From: Phyllostachys edulis
Taxonomy: Eukaryota; Streptophyta; Magnoliopsida; Poales; Poaceae
Length of the DNA: 64,000 bases
Assembly (NCBI GenBank): GCA_036346405.1
Contig: CM070550.1
Coordinates: forward strand, 12,806,115-12,870,114
Direction of reading: 5' to 3'
Within the stretch, counting starts at the first letter, position 1, and the number at the start of each line of letters is the position of its first letter. Below, in pieces: positions 10,770 to 21,757 of the stretch. The notes beneath the pieces were generated by a model. That model worked only from the letters and a program-made list of their open reading frames with translations. It ran no database searches and was not told where the DNA came from. The translations under genes and the position numbers were made by a program.

Positions 10770-13058
10770 ATGTGGTGCCATGGCAAGAGATGTGTGATCT
10801 TTGCTGTGGCAGCCGCGGCCCTTGTGGCGGCGGCGGCGGCGGCCTCGGCCGTCCGGGACGAGCGGAGGACGTATATCGTCCACATGTCGCATTTGGCCAT
10901 GCCGAACGATTTTGCGGAGCACGGCGAGTGGTACGCGGCGTCGCTGCAGTCGGTGTCCAACGCCGCCACCGTGCTCTACACCTACGACACCCTCGTCCAC
11001 GGCTACTCGGCGCGGCTGACGCGCGCGGAGGCCGAGGCGCTGGAGTCGCAGCCGGGCGTGCTCCTCGTCAACCCGGAGGTGCGGTACGAGCTGCACACCA
11101 CCCGGACCCCGGAGTTCTTGGGGCTGGATGGGACAGACGCGCTGTTCCCGCAGTCAAACACCGCGAGCGACGTCATCGTCGGAGTTCTGGACACCGGCGT
11201 GTGGCCGGAGAGGCCGAGCTACGACGATGTGGGGTTCGGCCCCGTGCCGGCGGGCTGGAAGGGGAAATGCGAGGACGGCAACGACTTTAACGCCTCGGCG
11301 TGTAACAAGAAGCTGATCGGCGCAAGGTACTTCTTGACGGGGTACGAGGCGGCGAAGGGTCCCGTGGACGTGTCGAAGGAGTCACGCTCGCCGAGGGACA
11401 ACGACGGGCACGGCACGCACACCTCGACCACGGCCGCGGGTGCCGCCGTGCGGGGCGCTGACCTGCTCGGGTACGCGTCCGGGACGGCGAAGGGCATGGC
11501 GCCGCGCGCGCGCGTGGCGACGTACAAGGTGTGCTGGGTCGGCGGGTGCTTTAGCTCCGACATCCTGAAGGCCATGGAGGTCGCGGTGGCCGACGGCGTG
11601 GACGTGCTCTCCCTCTCCCTCGGCGGCGGCACGGCGGACTACTACCACGACAGCATGGCAGTGGGCGCTTACAGCGCCATGGAAAGGGGTATCTTTGTGT
11701 CCTGCTCGGCGGGGAATGCCGGGCCGGGCGCCGCCACGCTGTCGAACGGCGCGCCATGGATCACCACCGTGGGCGCGGGGACACTCGACCGCGACTTCCC
11801 CGCCTACGTCGTCCTCGGGAACGGCAAGAACTACACCGGCGTCTCCCTCTACAGCGGCAAGCCCTTGCCCGCAACGACGGTGCCTTTTATCTACGCCGGG
11901 AACGCATCGAACAGCAGCATGGGCGCGCTCTGCATGTCGGGCAGCCTCATCCCGGAGAAGGTCGCCGGGAAGATCGTCCTCTGCGACCGTGGCACCAACG
12001 CCAGGGTCCAGAAGGGCTTCGTCGTCAAAGACGCCGGCGGGGTCGGCATGGTGCTCGCGAACACCGCCGCGAACGGCGAGGAGCTCGTGGCTGACGCGCA
12101 CATTCTCCCGGGCTCCGGCGTGGGGGAGAAGGCCGGCGACGCCATGAGAACCTACGCAACGTCCGACCCGAACCCGACCGCCACCATAGTGTTCGCCGGC
12201 ACGCAGGTTGGCATCCAGCCGTCTCCCGTAGTGGCCGCCTTCTCGTCGAGGGGGCCGAACACCGTGACGCCCGGCATCCTTAAGCCGGACCTGATCGCCC
12301 CCGGAGTGAACATTCTCGCGGCGTGGTCGGGATCCGTGGGCCCCTCGGGGCTCCCCGGCGACAACCGGCGCGTCGGCTTCAACATCATATCGGGCACGTC
12401 CATGTCGTGTCCGCACGTCAGCGGGCTGGCGGCGTTGCTCCGCGCGGCGCACCAGGACTGGAGCCCGGCTGCCATCCGCTCGGCGCTGATGACCACAGCG
12501 TACACGGTGTACCCCAACGGCAAAAGCATTCTCGACGTGGCCACCGGCCGTCCGGCCACGCCGTTGGACATCGGCGCCGGGCACGTCGACCCCAGCAAGG
12601 CGGTGGATCCGGGCCTGGTGTACGACATCACCGCTGCCGACTACGTCGACTTCCTTTGCGCCATTAACTACGGGCCGATGCAAATCGGCGCTCTCACCAA
12701 GCATTTGACGGACGGGTGCAGCGCCAACCGCACGTACGCGGTGACCGCGCTCAACTACCCGTCCTTCTCGGTCACGTTCCCCGCGGCCGGCGGCACGGAG
12801 AAGCACACCCGCACGGTCACCAACGTTGGGCAGCCCGGCACGTACAAGGTGACGGCCAGCGCCTCGGCGGGCAGCACGCCGGTCACGGTGTCAGTCGAGC
12901 CGTCGACACTGACATTCACCAAAGGCGGCGAGAAGCAGAGCTACACGGTTAGCTTCACGGCGGCCGGGACGCCGTCCGGCACCAACGGGTTCGGCCGTCT
13001 CGTCTGGTCGAGCGACCACCACGTGGTCGCCAGCCCAATCGTGGTGACGTGGACCTAA
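10770..13058 (+). CDS. SBT1.7-like: Subtilisin-like serine protease (SBT1 / ARA12-like)
   Basis: A 762-residue intact, intronless pre-pro-subtilase (family S8A). Residues 1 to about 28 form a signal peptide with a long A/V core. TYIVHM (34-39) opens the I9 propeptide inhibitor domain, which runs to about 110. The catalytic triad is complete: Asp141 in VLDTGVWPE, His214 in DGHGTHTS, Ser544 in GTSMSCPH, with oxyanion Asn316 in SAGNAGP. A PA (protease-associated) domain is inserted at about 367-450, and a C-terminal fibronectin-III-like domain runs from about 660 (NYPSFSVTF) to the end. Several N-x-S/T sites suggest glycosylation in the secretory pathway. Such enzymes act in the cell wall and apoplast; in Arabidopsis ARA12/SBT1.7 modifies seed-coat wall pectin, but the substrate here is unknown. 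The reading frame is open 11 codons further upstream, yet the first ATG is at 10770 with A at -3. Codon use is strongly GC-rich, unlike all neighbouring sequence. Subfamily assignment is by sequence feel, function by family. Confidence 0.97.
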   Translation: MWCHGKRCVIFAVAAAALVAAAAAASAVRDERRTYIVHMSHLAMPNDFAEHGEWYAASLQSVSNAATVLYTYDTLVHGYSARLTRAEAEALESQPGVLLVNPEVRYELHTTRTPEFLGLDGTDALFPQSNTASDVIVGVLDTGVWPERPSYDDVGFGPVPAGWKGKCEDGNDFNASACNKKLIGARYFLTGYEAAKGPVDVSKESRSPRDNDGHGTHTSTTAAGAAVRGADLLGYASGTAKGMAPRARVATYKVCWVGGCFSSDILKAMEVAVADGVDVLSLSLGGGTADYYHDSMAVGAYSAMERGIFVSCSAGNAGPGAATLSNGAPWITTVGAGTLDRDFPAYVVLGNGKNYTGVSLYSGKPLPATTVPFIYAGNASNSSMGALCMSGSLIPEKVAGKIVLCDRGTNARVQKGFVVKDAGGVGMVLANTAANGEELVADAHILPGSGVGEKAGDAMRTYATSDPNPTATIVFAGTQVGIQPSPVVAAFSSRGPNTVTPGILKPDLIAPGVNILAAWSGSVGPSGLPGDNRRVGFNIISGTSMSCPHVSGLAALLRAAHQDWSPAAIRSALMTTAYTVYPNGKSILDVATGRPATPLDIGAGHVDPSKAVDPGLVYDITAADYVDFLCAINYGPMQIGALTKHLTDGCSANRTYAVTALNYPSFSVTFPAAGGTEKHTRTVTNVGQPGTYKVTASASAGSTPVTVSVEPSTLTFTKGGEKQSYTVSFTAAGTPSGTNGFGRLVWSSDHHVVASPIVVTWT

Positions 13059-13669
13059 CCGGCCATAGCAAATTAGCAAAGCATTCTCAGATCATGAGGT
13101 AAAACGCCGCGGGACAGCAATGGCGTGCGCCATTCTCGATCGGATGCAAGAGATTGTCGAGGATAAGATGGGTGTATCTGTTAATTAGTGTGGTGATTTA
13201 TCGTTTCCTTTTCTTAACTCCGGCTTGTTAAGTTGCGCGTGCTATCCACCAATCTCAAAAAAAGTGACTGATTTTCAAAAAAAATTCAGTCACAAGATTT
13301 CTAGCAATTCCCACAAATTAAAGGATATAATGACCCGCAAATGGTAATAGTATACATCAATGTCTCCGGTGATTTATATCCGCAAGTTGTACATCATTTG
13401 ATAACTGAATCTGATTTAATTGATTATTGCGTGGTAAGTATAGAATTATTTGTTTATGCCTCTGTTTATCTTCTCGAAATTGCAGAATTTCAGAATAGTA
13501 CTACTTTTTGCTGACAGTTGTCAATCTTAGGTGGACTCTGAGATTAGTACTCCATTCGCCACTTGATTCGGCCATTACGCTCAAACGACCAAAATTCAAC
13601 CAAATCCAAAACAAGTTGACTCAAAACGGTCAAAATTGTGATCTTGCCATTCTGTGTATCTACAGCTGG
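13059..13669. other. 3' flank of the protease gene
   Basis: Probable 3' UTR and terminator region followed by AT-rich intergenic DNA. An AAAATTCAGTCAC-type small inverted repeat lies at about 13260-13295. No gene. Confidence 0.4.
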
Positions 13670-14449
13670 GAGTCGGGTCATGCTTTTTCGGGCCAGCCCG
13701 ACGCTCGGCACGGCTCAAGCACAGCACGGCCCGACACGTGATAGGTTGGGTTGGTACGGCACGAACGGTGGGCCGGGCTGGGCTTGGAAAGTCGGCTCAT
13801 TGGGCAGCACGGCACGACAAATTGTGTCGTGCTCGGGCCGCAAGCCTCAGGCTCTGCTGCGCGCCTGCGCCTCCTCGCCTCCCACGGCCGCCTCGGGCTC
13901 TACAGCGTCTCCTCGTGCCTCTCGCCGCTCTACCGCAACTCCTCGCCTCCCGTCGTGCCTCCGTACTAGGCCGAAGGAGGGCTGAGCCGGGTAGCGCACA
14001 AGCGGCGGTCAGCCGGGCCGAATGGCCAAGGGGCGGCACTAGGCCGAGGGGAGACGTTGGACCAAGACGGCCGGTAAGACACGAGAACAGAGAACACGAC
14101 GGCGTCGGGGCACCTGAGGCCGGAGAGGCGCGAGCACCGTAAGGGGGCTCAGAGGAGGAGCCATGGGGGTGGCCCAAACCGGAGGCCGGTGACACCAGGA
14201 AGCCGGGCGCAACACCGTGGGGCCGAGCCATTGGGGGAGAAGAGTCATGGCGCAAGAAGCAGGCCGCCGGCAAGGCCACTCCCACGGGGGGCACACACCT
14301 GCTGCTCGGAGTGGTCTGGGAGGCGACGGTGGCCAGTGAGGCCGTGGCAGCCAGCCACCATGGAGCACCAAAGGGAGGCGGCTCCAAAGACCGGGCCAGA
14401 GGCGAGCCAAGAGGCGGCGCCATGGAGCTTCGATAGAAGAAGAAGCACC

Positions 14450-14585
14450 AGGAGAGGGTTTGGGGGAGGCTCTCGGGAGATAGGGGGCGATGGGGGAGGC
14501 GCCCGGGAGATGGGGGAGGACCGGAGGAGGAGGCGATGGGGGAGGCACTCGGGAGATGGGGGTGGGTGGTGGAGCCGTGGAGATG
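14450..14585. repeat. GGGGGAGG-rich minisatellite
   Basis: Three to four diverged units of about 35 bp with core GATGGGGGAGGC and CGGGAGATGGGGG, in the left part of the hAT element. Open frames across it are repeat artefacts. Confidence 0.55.
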
Positions 14586-14633
14586 GTAGTGGGGGCATTG
14601 GGGATTTGGCCATTTGGGGGAACCGAACCGACC

Positions 14634-14638
<5 letters not shown>

Positions 14639-14688
<50 letters not shown>
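14639..14688. repeat. (GA)n microsatellite
   Basis: About 50 bp of uninterrupted GA dinucleotides. Confidence 0.95.
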
Positions 14689-14693
<5 letters not shown>

Positions 14694-15549
14694 AGACTAT
14701 GAAGGAAATAAGGAATAGAGGGAATCTGGGTGGTGGTGAGGACCGATGCTTGGGCTTTTGTTTCAAATTGAGAGACACGGTGTTAGATCGAGGAGGCCGA
14801 TTAGAGGGGGTGAATATGCGGTTTTTTAAAATTCTTTTGGCTAAAACCGATTTCTAATGCGGAAGCTAACAACAATTCGGTTTTGCACAATTAAAACCTA
14901 AATCAACTAGTCTTGACTAAGTGCACCATCAACCAACGACTATTGATAATTAGCAATCATATAAATACATGTAAGCAATATAATTCTATGAATGTAAATT
15001 GCGCAAAATAAATTACAAGAGAGCAAACCACAAAGACACAATGATGTTTTACCGTGGTGTTCGGAGACTTACCGGTCTCCCCTAATCTACGTTGAGGTAA
15101 GCTTGATCATGTTGGACCGTCTCCACAACTTGAGCCAACACCTCCGAGGTAAGTCCAACCACTTGGACTGGCTCCAACACGAACCAACAGCTCGATCCAC
15201 TTGGGGTTGCTCTTCCTTTACTCCAAAGATGGTGAGCACCAAACCACTCACAACACGCCGGGCCTTCTCACAAGCTTCTTGAGACGATCACCGGACCACG
15301 ACGCCTCTACGCCATCTAGGTGTCGGCAAACACCAAGAGTAATAAGCCAAGCTCCTTGCTTGACTCTCACCAAGTGCAACACATAAACAATTGGACACTC
15401 AATCCAATTCTAGTTGCAACACATGCAACTAGAACCTCTCTCTTTACTTACAAGGTGCAACACATGAACAATTGAGAGGAGAAGCTCACACTAGCTCTAG
15501 AAAATGAAATAGGATGCCAAGAGTTGCCCCCTCAACCGACCAAGGTGGG

Positions 15550-15557
15550 TATTTATA
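15550..15557 (-). promoter_or_regulatory. TATA box of the Copia LTR
   Basis: Minus-strand TATAAATA in GGGCTATAAATACCC, in the middle of the LTR as expected for the U3/R boundary. Confidence 0.6.
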
Positions 15558-15606
15558 GCCCACACACAAAAACTAGCCGTTGGAAGAGAATTTGCTAAAA
15601 TTCAGG

Positions 15607-15842
15607 AAAACCCGGTCAGTCCGCAGGCACAGAGCCGATCAGTTTGGGCTACAGTGCAATGACTATAAAAATAGTCGTTACATACAATTCCCGGTCAGTC
15701 CTCCCTCATAGGGTCCGGTCTAACCGGACCCCCGGTAAGTCCGGGCCTTTCGGGTGGAAGAGAACCAACAAACATGCTCTCTAGAAAAGGTTGACTGGCC
15801 TTATAAGGGCGGTTAGTCCGCACTTGTGGTCAGTCCGGCCTT
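15607..15842 (-). promoter_or_regulatory. Cluster of CCGGTCAGTCCG motifs and a perfect palindrome
   Basis: At least five copies of a CCGGTCAGTCC-like motif lie upstream of the TATA box on the minus strand. At 15711-15731 there is a perfect palindrome with arms GGGTCCGGT and ACCGGACCC and spacer CTA. Sireviruses are known to carry palindromic motifs in the LTR regulatory region, so a promoter role is plausible. Confidence 0.5.
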
Positions 15843-16072
15843 GGATTTCAACACAGACGACACTCGAAAAAACGGTCATAACTTTTGACTCCGATGTCGG
15901 AATTGAGTGATCTTAGCCTCTATGGAAAGCTTATTTACTGGGCTACACAACCTATCTATTTGATTGATCTCAAACACATTTGATCAAATCAAGAAGCACA
16001 ACTCCAAAGAGCTAACACATAGTCTAAGTCCAAGGAAAGATCAACAAGCAATCTTAGACCATACCCAGGAAT

Positions 16073-16390
16073 GATGCATGAACTTCAAAAATTTGCAAAA
16101 CACATTTGCAAACTTAAGTATCATGCCACAAGGAGTAGGTACATCGACTTCAACCATTTGCAAAACACATTTACAAAGTATAGTCACATGCTACAAGGAT
16201 TATGCATGAGCCTCAACTATTTGCAAAACACATTCGCAAATATCGGCAACATGCCACAAGGAGTAGTTGCATGGACTTCAATCATTTGTAAAACACATTT
16301 ACAAATTATAGTCTCATGCTACAAAGAGTTAATGCATGAGTTTCAACTATTTGCAAAACACATTCGCAAACAATATCATCATGCCATGGA
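16073..16390 (-). repeat. Five 63-bp repeats each with a TTTGCAAA palindrome
   Basis: Five tandem units of about 63 bp in the U3 part of the minus-oriented LTR. Each has two TTTGCAAA-like arms (variants TTTGTAAA, TTCGCAAA) separated by ACACA. The period is a multiple of three, so an open frame runs through the whole array, but nothing indicates a protein. Confidence 0.8.
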
Positions 16391-16939
16391 GAGCTAGAGC
16401 AAGGGGGATTGAGCAATCAACACATGATGAGACTTAAGCTACTAGACAAGACTACTCTTAATAGTATGGCAAACCTATACTAGCAATCCAGTCTTCCAAC
16501 AAAACATCAAGACCGGTAAAAGACTAGGAACACATCCTTAGCTCTAGCTACTCATACCTTTGCCTTGAGCATTCTCTTGAATTTTGATGACATACATCTT
16601 TACTTCAAGTCCGGATCATTGTCTTGATATGCATTAACCCATGATACATCCTTTACTTGACCTCCATCAACACATGAATGATCTTTTCTTGATTTTGATG
16701 ATCGACTCATGATCATCTTCTCTTTGGGATCTTGATGTGCATCAACACATGATGTACTCTTTCACTTGAACCTTGATTTGATGACTATCAACTCATGATG
16801 CCATCCAAAGTCTCCAACTTCATGGAACATAACCTATTCATCCATCTCATAGAAAATGTTAGTTCTATAATGTGATTGTAATTAATTACCACAACATACC
16901 ATTAACTCACAATGGTGGGTCCAGATACTTCAATATTTC

Positions 16940-16956
16940 CCTCTTTGGTAATTGAT
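16940..16956 (-). other. Polypurine tract of the minus-oriented Copia element
   Basis: Minus-strand CAAAGAGGGAAATAT directly abuts the TG start of the LTR at 16939, where plus-strand DNA priming takes place in LTR retrotransposons. Confidence 0.6.
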
Positions 16957-17396
16957 GATAACTACCTCAATTTGCAGATAATTGAATATAGATCAATATG
17001 AGTATATATGAACTACACAAGCTATATATACTCAAGGGATATGTTTCAAAGTAGAGATCCTTCATATGTGTGGATAAAGAGAATATGGATCAATACTAAT
17101 GAAACTTCAAAACATAGAGTGAACTCCCCCTAAGTGTGTGCATATACGAATGTGTAATAAAACATATGCACATATTCAAGTTAAACTTTTAATGGAGTTC
17201 AACCTATATTTTGGATCCGAGAAATACAACAAGATATAAGAATATGATGTGGAGTGCATACCACTATGATTTTCACATTTTCATCCAAATAAGACTACGC
17301 AATAGGTATATTAATAAAAGTGTTAGTCTCATATATAGATTTGTTATTAATCACCAAATACTCCATTAACTCATAATGGCAGGTCTAGATTCTTCA
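16957..17396 (-). mobile_element. Copia internal remnant and first part of its 5' LTR
   Basis: About 17290-17396 repeats the first 100 or so bases of the LTR start (TGAAGAATCTAGACC... on the minus strand, ending at 17396), so it is the outer edge of the 5' LTR. The rest of that LTR, PBS, gag and pol are gone. Only some 330 bp of internal sequence next to the polypurine tract survive. No matching target duplication was found. Confidence 0.5.
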
Positions 17397-17449
17397 GACA
17401 GGCAGGGGGAATCCCGGGAAAAAAGATAGAGCGAGACAGTGAGTGACCG

Positions 17450-17533
17450 GTCATGTCTTTTTTCAATCGTGAGGGACAACTAGCAAGCACAGTCATGTCT
17501 TTTTTCAATCGCGAGAGACAACGGGCAAGCACA
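17450..17533. repeat. Two 42-bp direct repeats
   Basis: Two copies of a unit beginning GTCATGTCTTTTTTCAATCG, in the 5' flank of the hAT transposase pseudogene. Confidence 0.7.
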
Positions 17534-17839
17534 AAGAAGCAACGGGCAAGCCGCGAGAGACAGAGTGACAATGGCTTTATGCAAATCGCGAGGCGCGAGA
17601 CATGACATGACATAAATTTGATGTGATAAGCACAGAGAAGCAACGGCTTTATGGGTGTTTCTTCTCTCCGACGCTCTGCGCGACCGTGCCACCAAAACGA
17701 ATGCCTGCACCACATGAAGCTTCATACTCATTTATTCATCCACTCTCAGCTCACCTCATTTCTTCAACATCTATCAAATCTCTCCATTTATTCAACATCC
17801 ATCTACTCTCTCCATTTATTCACCATCCATCCATCCATT

Positions 17840-20075
17840 ATGCTACCAAAGAGTCAGAGCACCAATGAGCTCCCGAGCGGTATGCTACCGAGGAGTCGTA
17901 GCACGAAAAGGGCAGCAAGGCGACTTAGTGTAAGCTCTCGACGTCGCTCCCCTAGTCCTCCTCCAGCTCCGACTCCCGTTGATGCTCATCAGCTCTCACC
18001 AAGCATGGGAGACTATGGCATGGATGACCGTCATATGGACGGTACGGAGGGCTACAAGGAGTACCAGGGTGGTCCGAAGGCAATGGGGGACACCAGAGTT
18101 CTCTCCCCCGTCCACGGGTGGCAACATTGGCGGGTCTGGACGAAGTGCAAATTGCTGGAAGCAGATGACCTGGAGCTAGGAAATCCAGGATGGCCAAATG
18201 GTAGAGTTCGCAACCTGTAATTATTGCCGAGCTAAATTAACTGCTCGTACAACTGTAGGGACAGTGCATTTGAATCGGCACTACAAAGCATGCTTACGCA
18301 AGATCGGGGCGCAAAGCCTAAGGGGAGGAGTACAAACACAGCTAAACTTCGAGGCCGATGGCTCTGTAAGTACTTTGATATACAACCCGCTTTCTGCCCG
18401 TGAGGAAATTGCTAGATATATTGTTGCAGAAGATCAACCGATTAGGATGGGTGAAAGTCACGCGTTCGAAAGAATGATCCAACACGACTTTTGCCCATAG
18501 TACCAACATGTTAGGAGGAGAACCACTACATCTGATATTTTACGGATGTATAATAAGGAACTAGCAGAGCTGAACGAAATATTCCTACAAGTTCAGTTCT
18601 CTTTTGCTATAACTTCAGACATTTGGACATCATCACACCAGAGAAGTGCCTACCTTAGTGTTGTAGCCCATTATTTAGACGACAATTACAAGCTAAACAA
18701 GAGAGTCATAGGGTTTAAGGTAATTAACGAATCACACACGGGAGAGACCATTGCCGAGCATATACTACACGTACTTGATGATTTTAAGATAGAAAATAAG
18801 ATTGCTTCTATAACTCTTGATAACGCATCAGCGAACACGATTGCTATGAACATCCTCACCCCAAGATTGCAGACGTATATTGGTGGTTATGTTCTCCACC
18901 AGAGATGCGTATGTCATATCTTGAACCTTGTTGTTCAAGACGGTATGGAAGCAATTGGCGGATATTTAAACAGTGTACGCGATGCCGTTCGCTACCTCAC
19001 AAATTCCCCATAAGTGGCAGCCAGGTTCGCGGAGTACTGCGTGGCCAATGGGAAGGAGCCAAGAAAATTCGGTCTTGACGTGAAGGTGAGGTGGAACTCG
19101 ACATACATCATGTTAAAGAAGTTACAAGGGTACGAACATGCCATATTCGTTTTTGTCAATGCTAACTCTCAAAACAATGAATTGGTAGTTACTAATTCAG
19201 ATTGGCAGATTGCTTGTCATTTTTGAGAGCTTTTAAGACCTTTTTATAAAGCAACAAAGGTTCTATCTTGTGTTTATTACCCTACCTCTAGCTTAGTTAT
19301 AGAATTTATTTGGTTAATAGCAGACAAGATCGCCAAATCTTGGGAGGATCCCCTTTTAGGTCATGCTGTCGCACTAATGGAGAAAAAATTTGTTAAATAT
19401 TTCGGTTCTATTTCACACGCATATTGCTTTGCTATCATTTTTGATCCTACAAAAAAGTTGCCAGGTTTGCAGATTGGTATTTAGGGAATAGGTGAATGCC
19501 TCGGTCTTGATTACTCGGAAGCTTTCGCACATGTCAAAGAGGAGCTTTTTCGTATTTTCCGCATGTATCATGACAAATTCGGCAGTAGCGCGAGATCGGA
19601 GGCCTCACAGCAGATGCAACAAGGAAAGAAAAGCTTGACATCCCACTTGTGGAAGAAGCTAAAGGGTAAATCAAGTTCTTCGTCCGCTCAGTCTCAGGCA
19701 GCCCCCAAGTGGAATTCTGTCTCAGAGCTAAACTACTACCTAGAGCATGATTTTGCAAACATCGATCCTGATCTTTCCGGTGGAAAGATAGACTTACTTG
19801 AGTGGTGGAAGAACAACAAGCAGATATTTCCTGTACTATCACATTTCGCACGGGATGTTCTGCTGGTGCCGATGTTCACTATCTCTTCAGAAGCAACGTT
19901 CAACATGGTAGGGAGAATAATTGAAGAAAGAAGATCATCCCTCACGCCTAGGACGGTGAAGGTAATCACATGCGCCAAGGACTGGGAATTGGCTAAAGAG
20001 CGGCAACAACATCGATTAGAGGATCCTGAGATCGCTGACCTCGAACACATGAATGATCTCGACATTGATGAGTAG
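17840..20075 (+). pseudogene. hAT transposase (RICESLEEPER-type), broken
   Basis: The likely start is the ATG at 17840 (MLPKSQSTNELPSG...), followed by a low-complexity R/S/P-rich N-terminus. A frameshift near 18185 moves to the frame encoding a BED zinc finger (CNYC...HLNRHYKAC, about 18210-18290), the RNase-H-like core (SFAITSDIWTSS at about 18600; LDNASAN and CVCHILNLVV near 18815-18930; VRWNSTY near 19090) and the C-terminal hATC dimerisation domain (LLEWWKNNKQIFPVLSHFARD to TVKVITCAKDWE, about 19795-19990). Four stops interrupt this frame, at 18498, 19011, 19224 and about 19485; otherwise the frame stays open for 1.87 kb. The protein would bind hAT ends and cut and paste the element. As it stands it cannot be active. 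Confidence 0.85.
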
Positions 20076-20475
20076 TTACTATGTATGCATGTTGTTACTG
20101 TACTCTTTTCCATACTCGGGGAACCCCACTCTAGGGCGTAAGGTTTTTAACGAGGCAGTAACATTGTAACTATAAAATATCAAGAAAATTCCACTTTTCC
20201 CCCGAAATATTTACGCGCCCATGTTTTTAAGCAATTAATTCAATTTTAATTATGTTTTTAACAAGGCAGGCACGAGAGGAATGAAGATGGAGGTCGCCGC
20301 CACCATCGCGCTACCGCCTCCGCTGTCTATAGTTACTTAGGACTGGGTTTGGGCCGGCACGGCACGACCCCCGCAAAGCGGGCTTTGGGACGTGCCTGGG
20401 CCTGCCAGAGACGAGGTGGGCTGGCACAACACGGTACGGTGGGGTGGCCGGGCCAAGCCGGCATGGCACGACGCG

Positions 20476-21757
20476 TGTCACGCCCCGGGTAGACAACCCC
20501 TGGGACCCACTGTGCAAACTAGACTAGTCCCACGATAAGTCGCTAGTCCGCACAGGTCAACAACGATGTGATCACAGCCATACAACAAACTAGAGATGAA
20601 GCAGACAAATTAACATTAAAAATAGCAAAAGACCTTATGGCCAAGTTTTTTACAGAGGTCTGCCGCACAGGGCTACAACAAAAGAGCTCACAGCGGAAAG
20701 CAAAGAACACGTGGAGGCCATTCGACATGCCCACACGCAATCGAGTGGAGGACGTCCTAGCACGAGAGGTTTTCAAAGACCTCCTTTTCAAAGAGCTCGG
20801 AGCACCCTGAGTGGTCTTCTTCAGCTGCTGATCAACCAGAGGGCACAAATCCGAGAGTACTTTGAATGTACTCACCAATCCATAGGGAAAAGTATGAAAA
20901 TAGTATTCATACAAGGCTTGGCAAGGAGGTCTTTATGGTTACTTTGCAGAAAACAATGTTGAATGAAAATACAGTAAGTAGATTGCAAAGCACAAGTTGA
21001 AAGATTAATACATAAGTAAACAAGTTTCTTTGAAAACAACACGTGAACACCCTGTTCACGTCCCGGACCACTCGTGACCACCCTGGTCACTACCAGACTA
21101 TTCGGAACCAACCAAAACCAACAAGTTTTGAGAAAGTCTACCCCTTGCATGAAATCACCAGACATGTCCATAACCGGGGACACGGCTATTCGAATAAATT
21201 TACACTATGCAGAGGTTGTACAGCTTTCCCCACAAGACACGACCTCTCTAGTTTGTTTGGCACCCGTCGATGCCCCTGCTCACTACCTTGGGTAAGCAGG
21301 CTATAGCACGTGACAAGGCCTTTACAAGGTTCTGCCTTGACTCGGTTTCGCTCGCTAAGGTTTCGCCTTCCTGACCCCCTCTTGCGCCAAGTGTGCGTGT
21401 CCATCCCATGTCTTACACACTTCTACCAAAATGGAGCCGAATCAAAGCATTGCCAATCAGTTGGCCAGGTCCACTACATAATGGACTTGTGGTCGCACAG
21501 TATGGCTTGGATCAATGGCTTACAAGGTTAAGTCCTTAGTGGTTGCTCAAGCGAGACCTCCTCATCCCAGTGTGCTTCCTGCACCCCTTTACTGCACGAT
21601 CACGCGCCCGAGCAAAAATATTTTGGGTTCAACAGGCCAAATGACCACCCTGGTCATGGCACAACAAGCTTTATTAGCGGCCACACAGGCCAGGGCAACG
21701 CATGCCAGGGCAACACACGCCAAGGCAACACATGCCACAATTCCATAATCTCTCAGT
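20476..21757 (-). mobile_element. Inverted partial chromovirus LTR (left arm)
   Basis: Starts TGTCACGCCCCGGG, which is the exact reverse complement of the end of the LTR at 23900. It matches the reverse complement of 22699-23900 along its whole length. It retains about 85 bp near 21215-21305 that the right arm has lost but that the LTR at 45737-47775 still has. It is therefore a copy from a different LTR, not a simple fold-back of the neighbour. It is cut near 21750-21758 within TCTCTCAGT. Confidence 0.75.

Larger units (their letters stand above)
14781..16939 (-). mobile_element. SIRE-type Copia 3' LTR, minus orientation
   Basis: Read on the minus strand the LTR starts TGAAGTATCTGGACCC at 16939 and ends ...GATCTAACA at 14781. 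The end contains the TTCACCCCCTCTAATCGGC block that also ends the Copia LTR at 51207. It is preceded on the minus strand by a purine tract (AAAGAGGGAAATAT) of the expected polypurine-tract type. A TATA box lies at 15550-15557. The U3 part carries five palindromic repeats (16073-16390) and a cluster of CCGGTCAGTCCG-like motifs. Confidence 0.7.
13670..20475 (+). mobile_element. Decayed hAT transposon with nested Copia LTR
   Basis: A hAT transposase pseudogene (17840-20075) is flanked on both sides by GC-rich subterminal DNA full of GGGCC, GCACGGC and CGGCACGG motifs in opposite orientation (about 13690-13830 and 20340-20475). This is the usual layout of large grass hAT elements. The exact left end is not certain. 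The right end is cut at 20476 by an LTR. A minus-oriented Copia LTR remnant (14781-17396) is inserted between the left subterminal region and the coding region. Confidence 0.6.

Noticed and set aside
11382..12806. 474-codon minus-strand open frame
   Set aside because: Lies wholly inside the GC-rich protease gene, has low-complexity R/G/A/V composition and no domain; it is a shadow of GC-rich codon use.
14189..14857. Long frames over GGGGGAGG and GA repeats
   Set aside because: Produced by the minisatellite and the microsatellite; the proteins are runs of G, R, E or L, S.
16071..16397. 108-codon repeat protein
   Set aside because: The open frame follows from a repeat unit divisible by three within an LTR U3; no start context or domain.
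14776..17401. Target duplication around the nested Copia remnant
   Set aside because: CACGG on the left and GACAG on the right do not match well enough to claim a TSD.
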